Below, piece after piece: positions 50,070 to 57,100 of a stretch of 57,100 nt of DNA. The position numbers were made by a program, and so were the translations under genes. Numbering within the stretch: the first letter of the stretch is position 1; the number at the start of each line of letters is the position of its first letter. The notes below the pieces were generated by a model, which had not been told where the DNA came from, did not search any database, and saw only the letters and a list, made by a program, of their open reading frames with translations. The stretch covers positions 1 through 57,100 of the forward strand of contig CANHAE010000002.1 of NCBI GenBank assembly GCA_947458915.1. The letters run 5' to 3'. Origin of the DNA: Bacteroidota bacterium. GTDB lineage: Bacteria > Bacteroidota > Bacteroidia > Chitinophagales > Chitinophagaceae.

Positions 50070-50654
50070 ATGGCAGAATTAGATACCTCGGGTGGTGGCC
50101 ATAAGAAAGGACCAGGGGTCAAGAAAGGAAAGAAGCTATCAACGCGTGTGGATTTAACACCGATGGTGGACTTAGGTTTCTTATTGATTACCTTCTTTAT
50201 CTTCACCACAACCATGAGTCAGCCTACAGCCATGAAGTTGATTTTACCTGATGATAAAGTAAAACCTGAGGACCAGAATAAAGCAAAAGAATCAGGAGTG
50301 CTTACCATCATGATTGGTGCCGATAATCATATTTATTATTATGAAGGACAATTGAAACCAGATGGTTCTAATTTCCTATCTGCATCTTTCAATGGCGAAA
50401 ATTCAATTCGTGATGTAATCCTGAAAAAGAAAGCTGATGTTAGAAGTCGTGCAACAGACCCAACAAATCCTGAAAAGGACTTCGTAGTAGTTATCAAACC
50501 TACTAATGAGTGCAATTTTAAAAATGTAATTGATATGCTAGACGAAATGGCTATTAACGTTGTAAAAAAGTACGCTTTAGTAGATATTACAGATAATGAA
50601 AACGAATTGGTTAAAATATCTGATGCAAACGCAACAACATCTGGAAGCAATTAA
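50070..50654 (+). CDS. exbD: ExbD/TolR family protein (copy 2)
   Basis: VDLTPMVDLGFLLITFFIFTTTMSQPTAMKLILPDD. Confidence 0.92.
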   Translation: MAELDTSGGGHKKGPGVKKGKKLSTRVDLTPMVDLGFLLITFFIFTTTMSQPTAMKLILPDDKVKPEDQNKAKESGVLTIMIGADNHIYYYEGQLKPDGSNFLSASFNGENSIRDVILKKKADVRSRATDPTNPEKDFVVVIKPTNECNFKNVIDMLDEMAINVVKKYALVDITDNENELVKISDANATTSGSN

Positions 50655-50665
50655 AAGCATAAAAA

Positions 50666-51487
50666 ATGGACATAAATAAAATATTAACCGCTGATATTCT
50701 AGACCTCGTTTTTGAAGGCAGAAATAAGGAATATGGTGCATACGATTTACGTAGAACTTACGATAAGCGTATTAAGGCTGGTTTGTTTGGTATGATTGCC
50801 ATCACTGCGCTTTTTGCCATTGGTTCTATACTTTCTAATTCATTATCATCGGCAAAAACTGAAGTGGTTGCTGTTGATTTGTCTTTAGAAAATGTAAACC
50901 AAGATGAAAAAAAGCCAGAACCACCACCTCCACCACCTCCACCGAAGCAAGAACCACCAAAAGTGGAAGTAGCTAAATTTACACCTCCAAAAATTGTTAA
51001 GGACGAAGAAGTAAAAGAGGAAGATGAAATCAAAGAGGTTGAAAAGCTAGAAGACACTAAAATTGGCGCATTCAATCAAGAGGGTGTAAAAGACGATGGA
51101 CTTGTTGCTCCTGTAGAAGCAAGTACTGGTCCAACTGCTCCTCCTGAGGAAGAAACAGATAAAATTTTCACTGTCGTTCAACAACCAGCGGAATTTCCTG
51201 GAGGTGTTCAAGGATGGACTCGTTACCTTGAAAGAACCTTGAATAGAGATTTGCCTGTTGAAAATGGAGCGCCATCAGGAAGATACGCAGTAGTGGTTTC
51301 TTTTATTGTTGCAAGGGATGGCAAAATCAGTGACGTAAGATCAGAAAATGACCCTGGTTATGGCACTAAAGAGGAAGCCGTTCGTGTAATACAAAGAGGA
51401 CCAAATTGGAAGCCTGCTGTACAAAATGGTCGTAATGTAATTTACCGCCACCGACAAACAGTTGTTTTCCAAGTATCGGACGAATAG
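50666..51487 (+). CDS. tonB: energy transducer TonB
   Basis: Single TM, Pro-rich periplasmic segment (KPEPPPPPPPPKQEPPKVEV), C-terminal TonB domain (FPGGVQGWTRYLERTL...RYAVVVSFIVARDGKISDV). Confidence 0.93.
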   Translation: MDINKILTADILDLVFEGRNKEYGAYDLRRTYDKRIKAGLFGMIAITALFAIGSILSNSLSSAKTEVVAVDLSLENVNQDEKKPEPPPPPPPPKQEPPKVEVAKFTPPKIVKDEEVKEEDEIKEVEKLEDTKIGAFNQEGVKDDGLVAPVEASTGPTAPPEEETDKIFTVVQQPAEFPGGVQGWTRYLERTLNRDLPVENGAPSGRYAVVVSFIVARDGKISDVRSENDPGYGTKEEAVRVIQRGPNWKPAVQNGRNVIYRHRQTVVFQVSDE

Positions 51488-51543
51488 TTTTTCTGCGCCT
51501 TTATTGAAAATATAAGGCTAAAAACTTTCTCTAATAATTTTTT

Positions 51544-51575
51544 AAATGGCAGCCCATAAACGGCTGCCATTTTTT
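51544..51575 (+). terminator. intrinsic terminator after tonB
   Basis: AAATGGCAGCC-CATAAAC-GGCTGCCATTTTTT, 11-bp stem. Confidence 0.88.
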
Positions 51576-51591
51576 AGTTTATACAATAGAC

Positions 51592-51599
51592 TATCTTTG
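51592..51599 (+). promoter_or_regulatory. -7 element TATCTTTG, 4 nt upstream of mnmE ATG
   Basis: TATCTTTG-TATC-ATGCGTG. Confidence 0.5.
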
Positions 51600-51603
51600 T
51601 ATC

Positions 51604-52983
51604 ATGCGTGAAAACTTAAGCACTTGGAATGACACAATTGTTGCACTAGCAACTGCACCTGGCTTAGGTGCCATTGCAGTAATAAGATTAAGTGGCGATA
51701 AAGCTATTGAAATGGTTAGTACTGTTTTTTCGAAAAAAAATTTACAGGCTGCCCCTACTCACACAGTACACTATGGCAAATTATTGGACGGAGATATTGT
51801 AATTGACGAAGTGGTTGTAACTATTTACAGAGCACCAAAATCCTATACAGGGGAAGAAGTGGTGGAAATTTCGTGCCACGGATCTCCGTTTATACAAGAA
51901 AGTATTTTGCAATTAATGATGCAAATAGGCGCAAGACTAGCAAAGCCTGGTGAATTTACGCAGCGTGCTTTTTTGAATGGCAAAATGGACTTAACACAAG
52001 CTGAAGCGGTTGCCGATTTAATCGCCAGTAATACGGAAGCTGCTCGTAAAACAGCATTATATAATTTAAAAGGAGGCTTTTCGAGTGACTTGCAACTGAT
52101 GCGTGAAAAGTTAATTAAATTTTCTGCATTAATAGAATTGGAACTAGATTTTTCGCAAGAGGATGTTGCTTTCGCAAATAAAAAAGAACTGGAAACTTTA
52201 GTTGGGCAATTGCAAATAAAAACTCAGTCTTTATTAGACTCTTTTGAACTAGGTAATGTTATTAAACAAGGCGTACAAGTGGCCATTGTTGGCAAACCAA
52301 ATGCAGGTAAATCGACACTCTTAAATGCATTATTAAATGAGAATAGAGCACTAGTTAGTGAAATACCTGGTACGACAAGGGACACAGTAGAAGAATATTT
52401 AAATATTAAAGGTGTATTATATAAATTAATTGATACTGCAGGAATAAGAAGTAGTACAGAGGATAGTATAGAACAGATGGGTATTGAAAAGAGTAAAGAA
52501 AAAATACAAGCCGCAGACGTTGTCATTGCTTTATTTGATGCAAGTATCACAACTTCACAACAACTTAAGGATTGGGCTGCAGAATTAAATGGGGCGCATA
52601 AAATAATTTTTGTAGGCAATAAAATTGACCTTCTACAGGACCCTTCTTTTGCCTCGGATAATTCAATAGCAGACATTATTTTTATTGCTGCCAAAGACAA
52701 AAAAAATATACTTGCACTTGAAAATGCGATTCATGAAAAAGTGGTAGGTGATGGGTTGGATAAAGAAGGCACCATAGTAACTAATGCAAGACATGTTGTT
52801 TCTTTAAAACGATTATTGTATGCTTTAAACGATGTAGAAGCTGGTTTAAATGAAAATGTAACCGGAGACTTATTGGCAATAGACATTAATCAATCACTAC
52901 ATTATTTAGGTACTATAACGGGCCAAATCACTAATGAGGACCAATTGGATTTTATCTTCTCTAAGTTTTGTATTGGCAAGTAA
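51604..52983 (+). CDS. mnmE: tRNA uridine-5-carboxymethylaminomethyl modification GTPase MnmE
   Basis: DTIVALATAPGLGAIAVIRLSG; GKPNAGKSTLLNALL; GTTRDTVEE; DTAGIR; C-terminal FCIGK. Confidence 0.98.
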   Translation: MRENLSTWNDTIVALATAPGLGAIAVIRLSGDKAIEMVSTVFSKKNLQAAPTHTVHYGKLLDGDIVIDEVVVTIYRAPKSYTGEEVVEISCHGSPFIQESILQLMMQIGARLAKPGEFTQRAFLNGKMDLTQAEAVADLIASNTEAARKTALYNLKGGFSSDLQLMREKLIKFSALIELELDFSQEDVAFANKKELETLVGQLQIKTQSLLDSFELGNVIKQGVQVAIVGKPNAGKSTLLNALLNENRALVSEIPGTTRDTVEEYLNIKGVLYKLIDTAGIRSSTEDSIEQMGIEKSKEKIQAADVVIALFDASITTSQQLKDWAAELNGAHKIIFVGNKIDLLQDPSFASDNSIADIIFIAAKDKKNILALENAIHEKVVGDGLDKEGTIVTNARHVVSLKRLLYALNDVEAGLNENVTGDLLAIDINQSLHYLGTITGQITNEDQLDFIFSKFCIGK

Positions 52984-53027
52984 TGAATTCGAAATATTTT
53001 ACATAGCAGTAATTTAAATACACCTGT

Positions 53028-53954
53028 ATGAAATTCAAAATTATTTTAATAGCATTATGTTTTCACACTTTTGGGAATTGCCAATTGCCAAAAGTCGTTG
53101 CAGGAACAATTCAAAGAATTGACAGCTTTAGGTCAAAATATATTACCGCAAGAAATATTGACATTTGGTTGCCAGAAGGGTATGACAATAAAAAAAAGTA
53201 TCCCGTTTTGTATATGCATGATGGACAAATGTTATTTGACTCAGCAATCGCTTGGAATAAAACATCTTGGGACATGGATGATGTTGCTACAAAGCTGCAG
53301 AAACAAAATAAAACAACAGCTGTTATAATAGTTGGAATTTGGAATGGAGGAGCAACTAGGCATTCGGATTATTTTCCGCAAAAACCTTTTGAATCATTGT
53401 CCATCCAGCAAAAGAACAAGATTTATGATGCTGCTAGGTCCAATGGTTATAGCGTTTTTGGGAATTATGAAATTCAGTCCGACAATTACTTAAAATTTAT
53501 TGTGAAAGAATTAAAGCCATTTATCGATAGCGCTTTCCCTACCTTAAAAGAAGCTAAAAATACCTTTATCGGGGGCAGTAGTATGGGAGGATTAATATCT
53601 ATGTATGCCATTTGCGAATATCCGGCTGTTTTTGGCGCTGCAATTTGCATGAGTACACATTGGCCTGGTATATTTTCCATGGAAGGCAATCCTATACCAG
53701 CGGCCTTTAATAGCTATATGGAAAAACATTTGCCCAGCCCTAAAAGCCATAAAATTTATTTCGATTTTGGCACTAAAACCCTTGATTCACTATACGAGCC
53801 TTTACAAACACAAATTGACCTAACCATGCGCAAAAAAGGGTACAATAAAGCGCAATGGAGAACAATAAAATTTGAGAATGACGAACATTCGGAAATTGCA
53901 TGGAGGAGAAGAGTGTATATCCCACTTACTTTCATTTTTGAAAGGAGAAAATAG
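53028..53954 (+). CDS. alpha/beta-hydrolase esterase (putative, Fes/IroE-like esterase family)
   Basis: NIDIWLPEGYDNKKKYPVLYMHDGQMLFD; nucleophile elbow GGSSMGG; signal peptide. Confidence 0.85.
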   Translation: MKFKIILIALCFHTFGNCQLPKVVAGTIQRIDSFRSKYITARNIDIWLPEGYDNKKKYPVLYMHDGQMLFDSAIAWNKTSWDMDDVATKLQKQNKTTAVIIVGIWNGGATRHSDYFPQKPFESLSIQQKNKIYDAARSNGYSVFGNYEIQSDNYLKFIVKELKPFIDSAFPTLKEAKNTFIGGSSMGGLISMYAICEYPAVFGAAICMSTHWPGIFSMEGNPIPAAFNSYMEKHLPSPKSHKIYFDFGTKTLDSLYEPLQTQIDLTMRKKGYNKAQWRTIKFENDEHSEIAWRRRVYIPLTFIFERRK

Positions 53955-54148
53955 TGCTGACTTGTGTGCACTAAAATAATTTAGTTATACTTAGCTTGCG
54001 TTTATCTTAAGTCAAGCTCCCTAATCTTGTAGGCGTATTTGTAATTATGATTTAAGTATGCTTATGATCTAATAAGGCTGATTTATGTCATAGCCTAACT
54101 TGAGTAGCGTCATTTTAACGTACTATTAACGCTTGTAGTTTTGTTCTC

Positions 54149-54170
54149 GGATTCAGTAATTAATGAATCC
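54149..54170. promoter_or_regulatory. 22-bp near-perfect palindrome upstream of YceI gene
   Basis: GGATTCAG-TAATTA-ATGAATCC: 7-bp outer arms GGATTCA/TGAATCC and central TAATTA, with one non-complementary position pair; 25 nt before the ATG. Confidence 0.5.
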
Positions 54171-54195
54171 ATATTTCTAATTAAACTACAATAAT

Positions 54196-54780
54196 ATGAA
54201 GATTCTGAAACACATTACTATTGCATTGCTTGGCGTAGTTATTTCTATGCCTTTTTTAGTTAATGGTCAGGTAAAGGTGGGAACCGCGAATGGAGCGGTT
54301 ACTATTTTTGGCACATCTACATTACACGATTGGGACATGAAGTCAAGTCAAGGAAAGTGTGAAGCTACTATGATCATGAATGGGGATAAACTTACCTCGG
54401 TGAGCACATTGGCATTTAGTATTACAAGTGAAACTTTAAAAAGTTCAAAAGGCTCTATAATGGATAAAATTTCTTATAAAGCTTTAAAAACAAAGGAAAG
54501 CCCAGTTATTAATTTCGTGATGGTGTCAAGTACAATTACCCCAATAGATGCAACTACCTACCAATTTAAAGGAACTGGTAATTTAACAGTTGCGGGCACA
54601 AAAAAATTGACCGACTTAGTCGCTACCATTAAATACAATGCAGCTGAAAAAAGTTTTACAAGTACTGGGTTTAAGGTAATGAAAATGACAGAATATAATA
54701 TGGAACCTCCTTCCTTTGCCTTTGGCGCAATGAAAACAGGAGATGAAATAAAAATCACTTTCAATTTAAAAATAAAATAA
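54196..54780 (+). CDS. YceI family protein
   Basis: Signal peptide; GTSTLHDWDMKSSQGKCEATM; YKFKGTGNLTVAGTKKLTDLVATIKY; YceI/lipocalin-like fold. Confidence 0.88.
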   Translation: MKILKHITIALLGVVISMPFLVNGQVKVGTANGAVTIFGTSTLHDWDMKSSQGKCEATMIMNGDKLTSVSTLAFSITSETLKSSKGSIMDKISYKALKTKESPVINFVMVSSTITPIDATTYQFKGTGNLTVAGTKKLTDLVATIKYNAAEKSFTSTGFKVMKMTEYNMEPPSFAFGAMKTGDEIKITFNLKIK

Positions 54781-54818
54781 GCAACGACAGCTCTATATAT
54801 AAATAAAAAAAATAACAC

Positions 54819-56195
54819 ATGAAAAATTACATTACAAACGCAGCAAAGTTGTTATTGGCGATAGTTATGATTATTCCTATCGTATCAATGGCACAAAAAC
54901 AAGGAGACGAAACTTTTACTTACGGTGATCCAACATTTTGGAGACCATATAGTCAAAATGGAATAGGTGTATTTGAGACATCTAAGGCGAATATGTCTAA
55001 GAAGTTTGAAGGAAAGACAATCCGTTTTGGTGCAGGATTTACGCAACAATATCAAAGTATCAAGCATTCAAACGTTCTTTCTTCTATTAAAGCAGCCAAC
55101 TCTGGCAAGCTTTTTAAATTACAACCAGGCTTAATGACTGCTCAGGCTAATTTATTTATTGATGCACAATTAGCAGATGGTATCACATTGAATGTGACTA
55201 ACTATATGTCTGCGCGTCATCATAATGAATTTTGGGTAAAAGGTGGTTACTTACAAGTTGACAAATTACCATTTGATGGCGGTGAGTTCTTAAATAATTT
55301 AATGAAGTATACAACTATCAAAGCGGGTCATTTTGAAGTGAACTATGGTGATGCACATTTCCGTCGTCCTGATGGCGGACATACTTTACAATCTCCATTT
55401 ATGGAAGGTAATATCATGGATGCATTTGCTACAGAAATTGGCGGTGAAGTGTATTTACAAAAAGATGGTTTATTTGGTATGCTGGGTGTTACAAATGGTA
55501 TGATCAAAGGTCATGTTGATTCTACATTTGCTACTACTGCAGACGCTAACGTAAACAGAAACCCTTCAATTATTTTAAAAGCAGGTATCGATAAACAAGT
55601 AACTGAAAAAGTTCGTTTACGTTTATCAGGTAGCTTGTACACAAACAGCAGTAATGCAGGAAGTGGTTTAACATTATACAGTGGTGACCGTACAGGTTCT
55701 AACTATCAAAACGTAATGGAAGTTGGTGCAAATGCTTCTACTGGAGCAGCTAAGGCCTACACAGAAATGATGAGTTCTGGTCGTTACAATCCTGGATTTA
55801 GTAAAAAAATCACTGCTGTAATGGTAAATGGTTTTGCTAAAGTGTATGGTTTTGAAGCTTTCTTAACTTATGAAACAGCTAAAGGTCGTAGTAAAACTGA
55901 AACTGCAGACAGAACTGCAAACCAATTTGCAATAGAAGGTTTATACCGTTTTGGAGCGAATGAGAAGTTTTATATGGGCGCGAAATACAATACAGTAACA
56001 AACAAACCTACTGCTGCTTATACAAAAGATATCACAATTAACCGTACAGTAATTGGAGCTGGATATTTCTTGACTAAGAATATTTTGATGAAAGCAGAAT
56101 ATGTAAATCAAGAATACAAAGATTTCTTATTAACTGATTACCGTGCTGGGGGCAAGTTCGATGGTTTTGTAATTGAAGCTGCAATTGGGTTCTAA
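54819..56195 (+). CDS. outer-membrane beta-barrel (porin-like) protein of unknown substrate
   Basis: Signal peptide; alternating aromatic/polar beta-strand pattern; C-terminal Phe (FDGFVIEAAIGF). Confidence 0.75.
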   Translation: MKNYITNAAKLLLAIVMIIPIVSMAQKQGDETFTYGDPTFWRPYSQNGIGVFETSKANMSKKFEGKTIRFGAGFTQQYQSIKHSNVLSSIKAANSGKLFKLQPGLMTAQANLFIDAQLADGITLNVTNYMSARHHNEFWVKGGYLQVDKLPFDGGEFLNNLMKYTTIKAGHFEVNYGDAHFRRPDGGHTLQSPFMEGNIMDAFATEIGGEVYLQKDGLFGMLGVTNGMIKGHVDSTFATTADANVNRNPSIILKAGIDKQVTEKVRLRLSGSLYTNSSNAGSGLTLYSGDRTGSNYQNVMEVGANASTGAAKAYTEMMSSGRYNPGFSKKITAVMVNGFAKVYGFEAFLTYETAKGRSKTETADRTANQFAIEGLYRFGANEKFYMGAKYNTVTNKPTAAYTKDITINRTVIGAGYFLTKNILMKAEYVNQEYKDFLLTDYRAGGKFDGFVIEAAIGF

Positions 56196-56212
56196 TTGAC
56201 TTAATTAATTTT

Positions 56213-56240
56213 AGGGCTCCCGCTTGCGGGAGCCCTTTTT
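56213..56240 (+). terminator. intrinsic terminator after the barrel gene
   Basis: AGGGCTCCCGC-TT-GCGGGAGCCCTTTTT. Confidence 0.9.
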
Positions 56241-56258
56241 GTATCATCCCTTTTTCTA

Positions 56259-56266
56259 TAAATTTG
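56259..56266 (+). promoter_or_regulatory. putative promoter -7 TAAATTTG of the second YceI-like gene
   Basis: TTTG at 56238-56241, 17-nt spacer, TAAATTTG. Confidence 0.45.
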
Positions 56267-56299
56267 TATCACTAGTTTAATAGCCATAAAACTTCCTTT

Positions 56300-56920
56300 A
56301 TGCTTTACTTAATTTTAATTAATGTATTCGTTACAATAGCAACTTTTTTTTCTGGTACATCAAAGGTTAGTCCACCAGCAGAAACAAATACAGTTGTTAA
56401 ATGGGCAGTTGAAAAAACAAGTACATTAAGAATTCTAGGCAGTTCTAATTTTCATGACTTTCAGTGTGATGCATTAGGATATGCAGCTTCAGACACTATA
56501 AGTTTTATGACTAGTCAGCATAGTGCAAGTAAAATACCATTAAATGGCTATTTAAAAATTGAGATTAATACAATTAACTGTCATAATTTTATTATCACAA
56601 GAAATTTTAGAAATACATTAAAGGCAGATGAGCATCCATACCTTATTGTTAAATTTTTATCCTTAGAAAGGGTGCCTTTGTTTACAAATAACAAAGACAA
56701 TCTTAAAGGGATTGTAGAGATTGAACTAGGAGGGGTGGCAAAAAAATTCGAAATACCGTATAAAATTCAGAAGAACGGGCAAGTAGTATATTTAAATGGG
56801 CAACGTAATTTCACCTTTTCTGATTTCGAAATCACACCTCCGAGAATTTTAGGTGGCTTAGTGAAAATTTATAATAGGTTTAATGTAGAATTTAACCTTA
56901 AAATAATTCAAACTATGTAG
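56300..56920 (+). CDS. YceI-like family protein (second copy)
   Basis: LRILGSSNFHDFQCDALGY...LKADEHPYLIVKFLSLERV...LKGIVEIELGGVAKKFEIPYKI; shares the YceI layout with 54196..54780. Confidence 0.75.
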   Translation: MLYLILINVFVTIATFFSGTSKVSPPAETNTVVKWAVEKTSTLRILGSSNFHDFQCDALGYAASDTISFMTSQHSASKIPLNGYLKIEINTINCHNFIITRNFRNTLKADEHPYLIVKFLSLERVPLFTNNKDNLKGIVEIELGGVAKKFEIPYKIQKNGQVVYLNGQRNFTFSDFEITPPRILGGLVKIYNRFNVEFNLKIIQTM

Positions 56921-57100
56921 TGGTGCACCAGGGTTTACTCATGGAATGTAGTTTAGTTTGCTCCACTGTTACTAACAAACATTTGCTTTATGAAAATGAC
57001 ATTTACTTCTATTTTAACCGGAAATTAAGGTAAAATAGTACCTTAATTCGAGTATAATTTCATTTATACTATTATAATACAAGTTTTTAAATATTATAAA

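Noticed and set aside
50925-50956. Tandem CCACCACCT repeat
   Set aside because: Encodes the Pro-rich TonB linker; not an independent repeat element.
50758-51075. 105-aa antisense ORF with a Gly-rich run in tonB
   Set aside because: The Gly run is simply the complement of the Pro-rich TonB linker.
52224-52700. 158-aa antisense ORF within mnmE
   Set aside because: Lies opposite a well-conserved gene; Ser/Leu/Ile-rich composition is typical of the antisense of a GTPase; no recognisable domain.
1-57100. CRISPR arrays, transposases, integrases, prophage, toxin-antitoxin, secondary metabolite or defence genes
   Set aside because: No ORF in the track matches these families and no spaced direct repeats were seen; the content is core genome.

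Overview
This window is an AT-rich chromosomal segment from a Bacteroidota bacterium. A Chitinophagaceae-like origin is inferred from gene content (gldE/gldD, paired exbD genes, short NuoG, TAnnTTTG promoters); no taxonomic search was run. It is almost entirely core genome. Contents: the 3' part of gldE plus gldD; DUF3109 and LutB-like genes; purH, a short ComEC, an RsmI-like methyltransferase, upp/ade, trmD, an M20 peptidase, a CDF transporter, a Tat-type SOD, an LptF/G-type permease and a START-like gene; ffh-rpsP-rimM; a 1-Cys peroxiredoxin; two pseudouridine synthases with rlmN; hisS; a PstS-like plus TPR pair; a complete 14-gene nuoA-N operon; an orphan MacB/FtsX-like permease; a metzincin-type metalloprotease; exbB-exbD-exbD-tonB; mnmE; an esterase; and a YceI / outer-membrane-barrel / YceI-like cluster. 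I found no tRNA, rRNA, CRISPR, mobile element, prophage or recognisable defence system. The observations most worth follow-up are: (1) the YceI-barrel-YceI cluster preceded by a 22-bp near-perfect palindrome; (2) TAnnTTTG promoters 3-4 nt from the ATG of purH, rlmN and mnmE, which predicts leaderless mRNAs and corrects two starts; (3) terminator T-tracts that appear to supply the -33 TTTG of the next promoter; (4) a ComEC reduced to its membrane core; (5) a PstS/TPR pair separated from exbB-exbD-exbD-tonB by the nuo operon. I did not find a clearly undescribed system; the YceI cluster is the best candidate.
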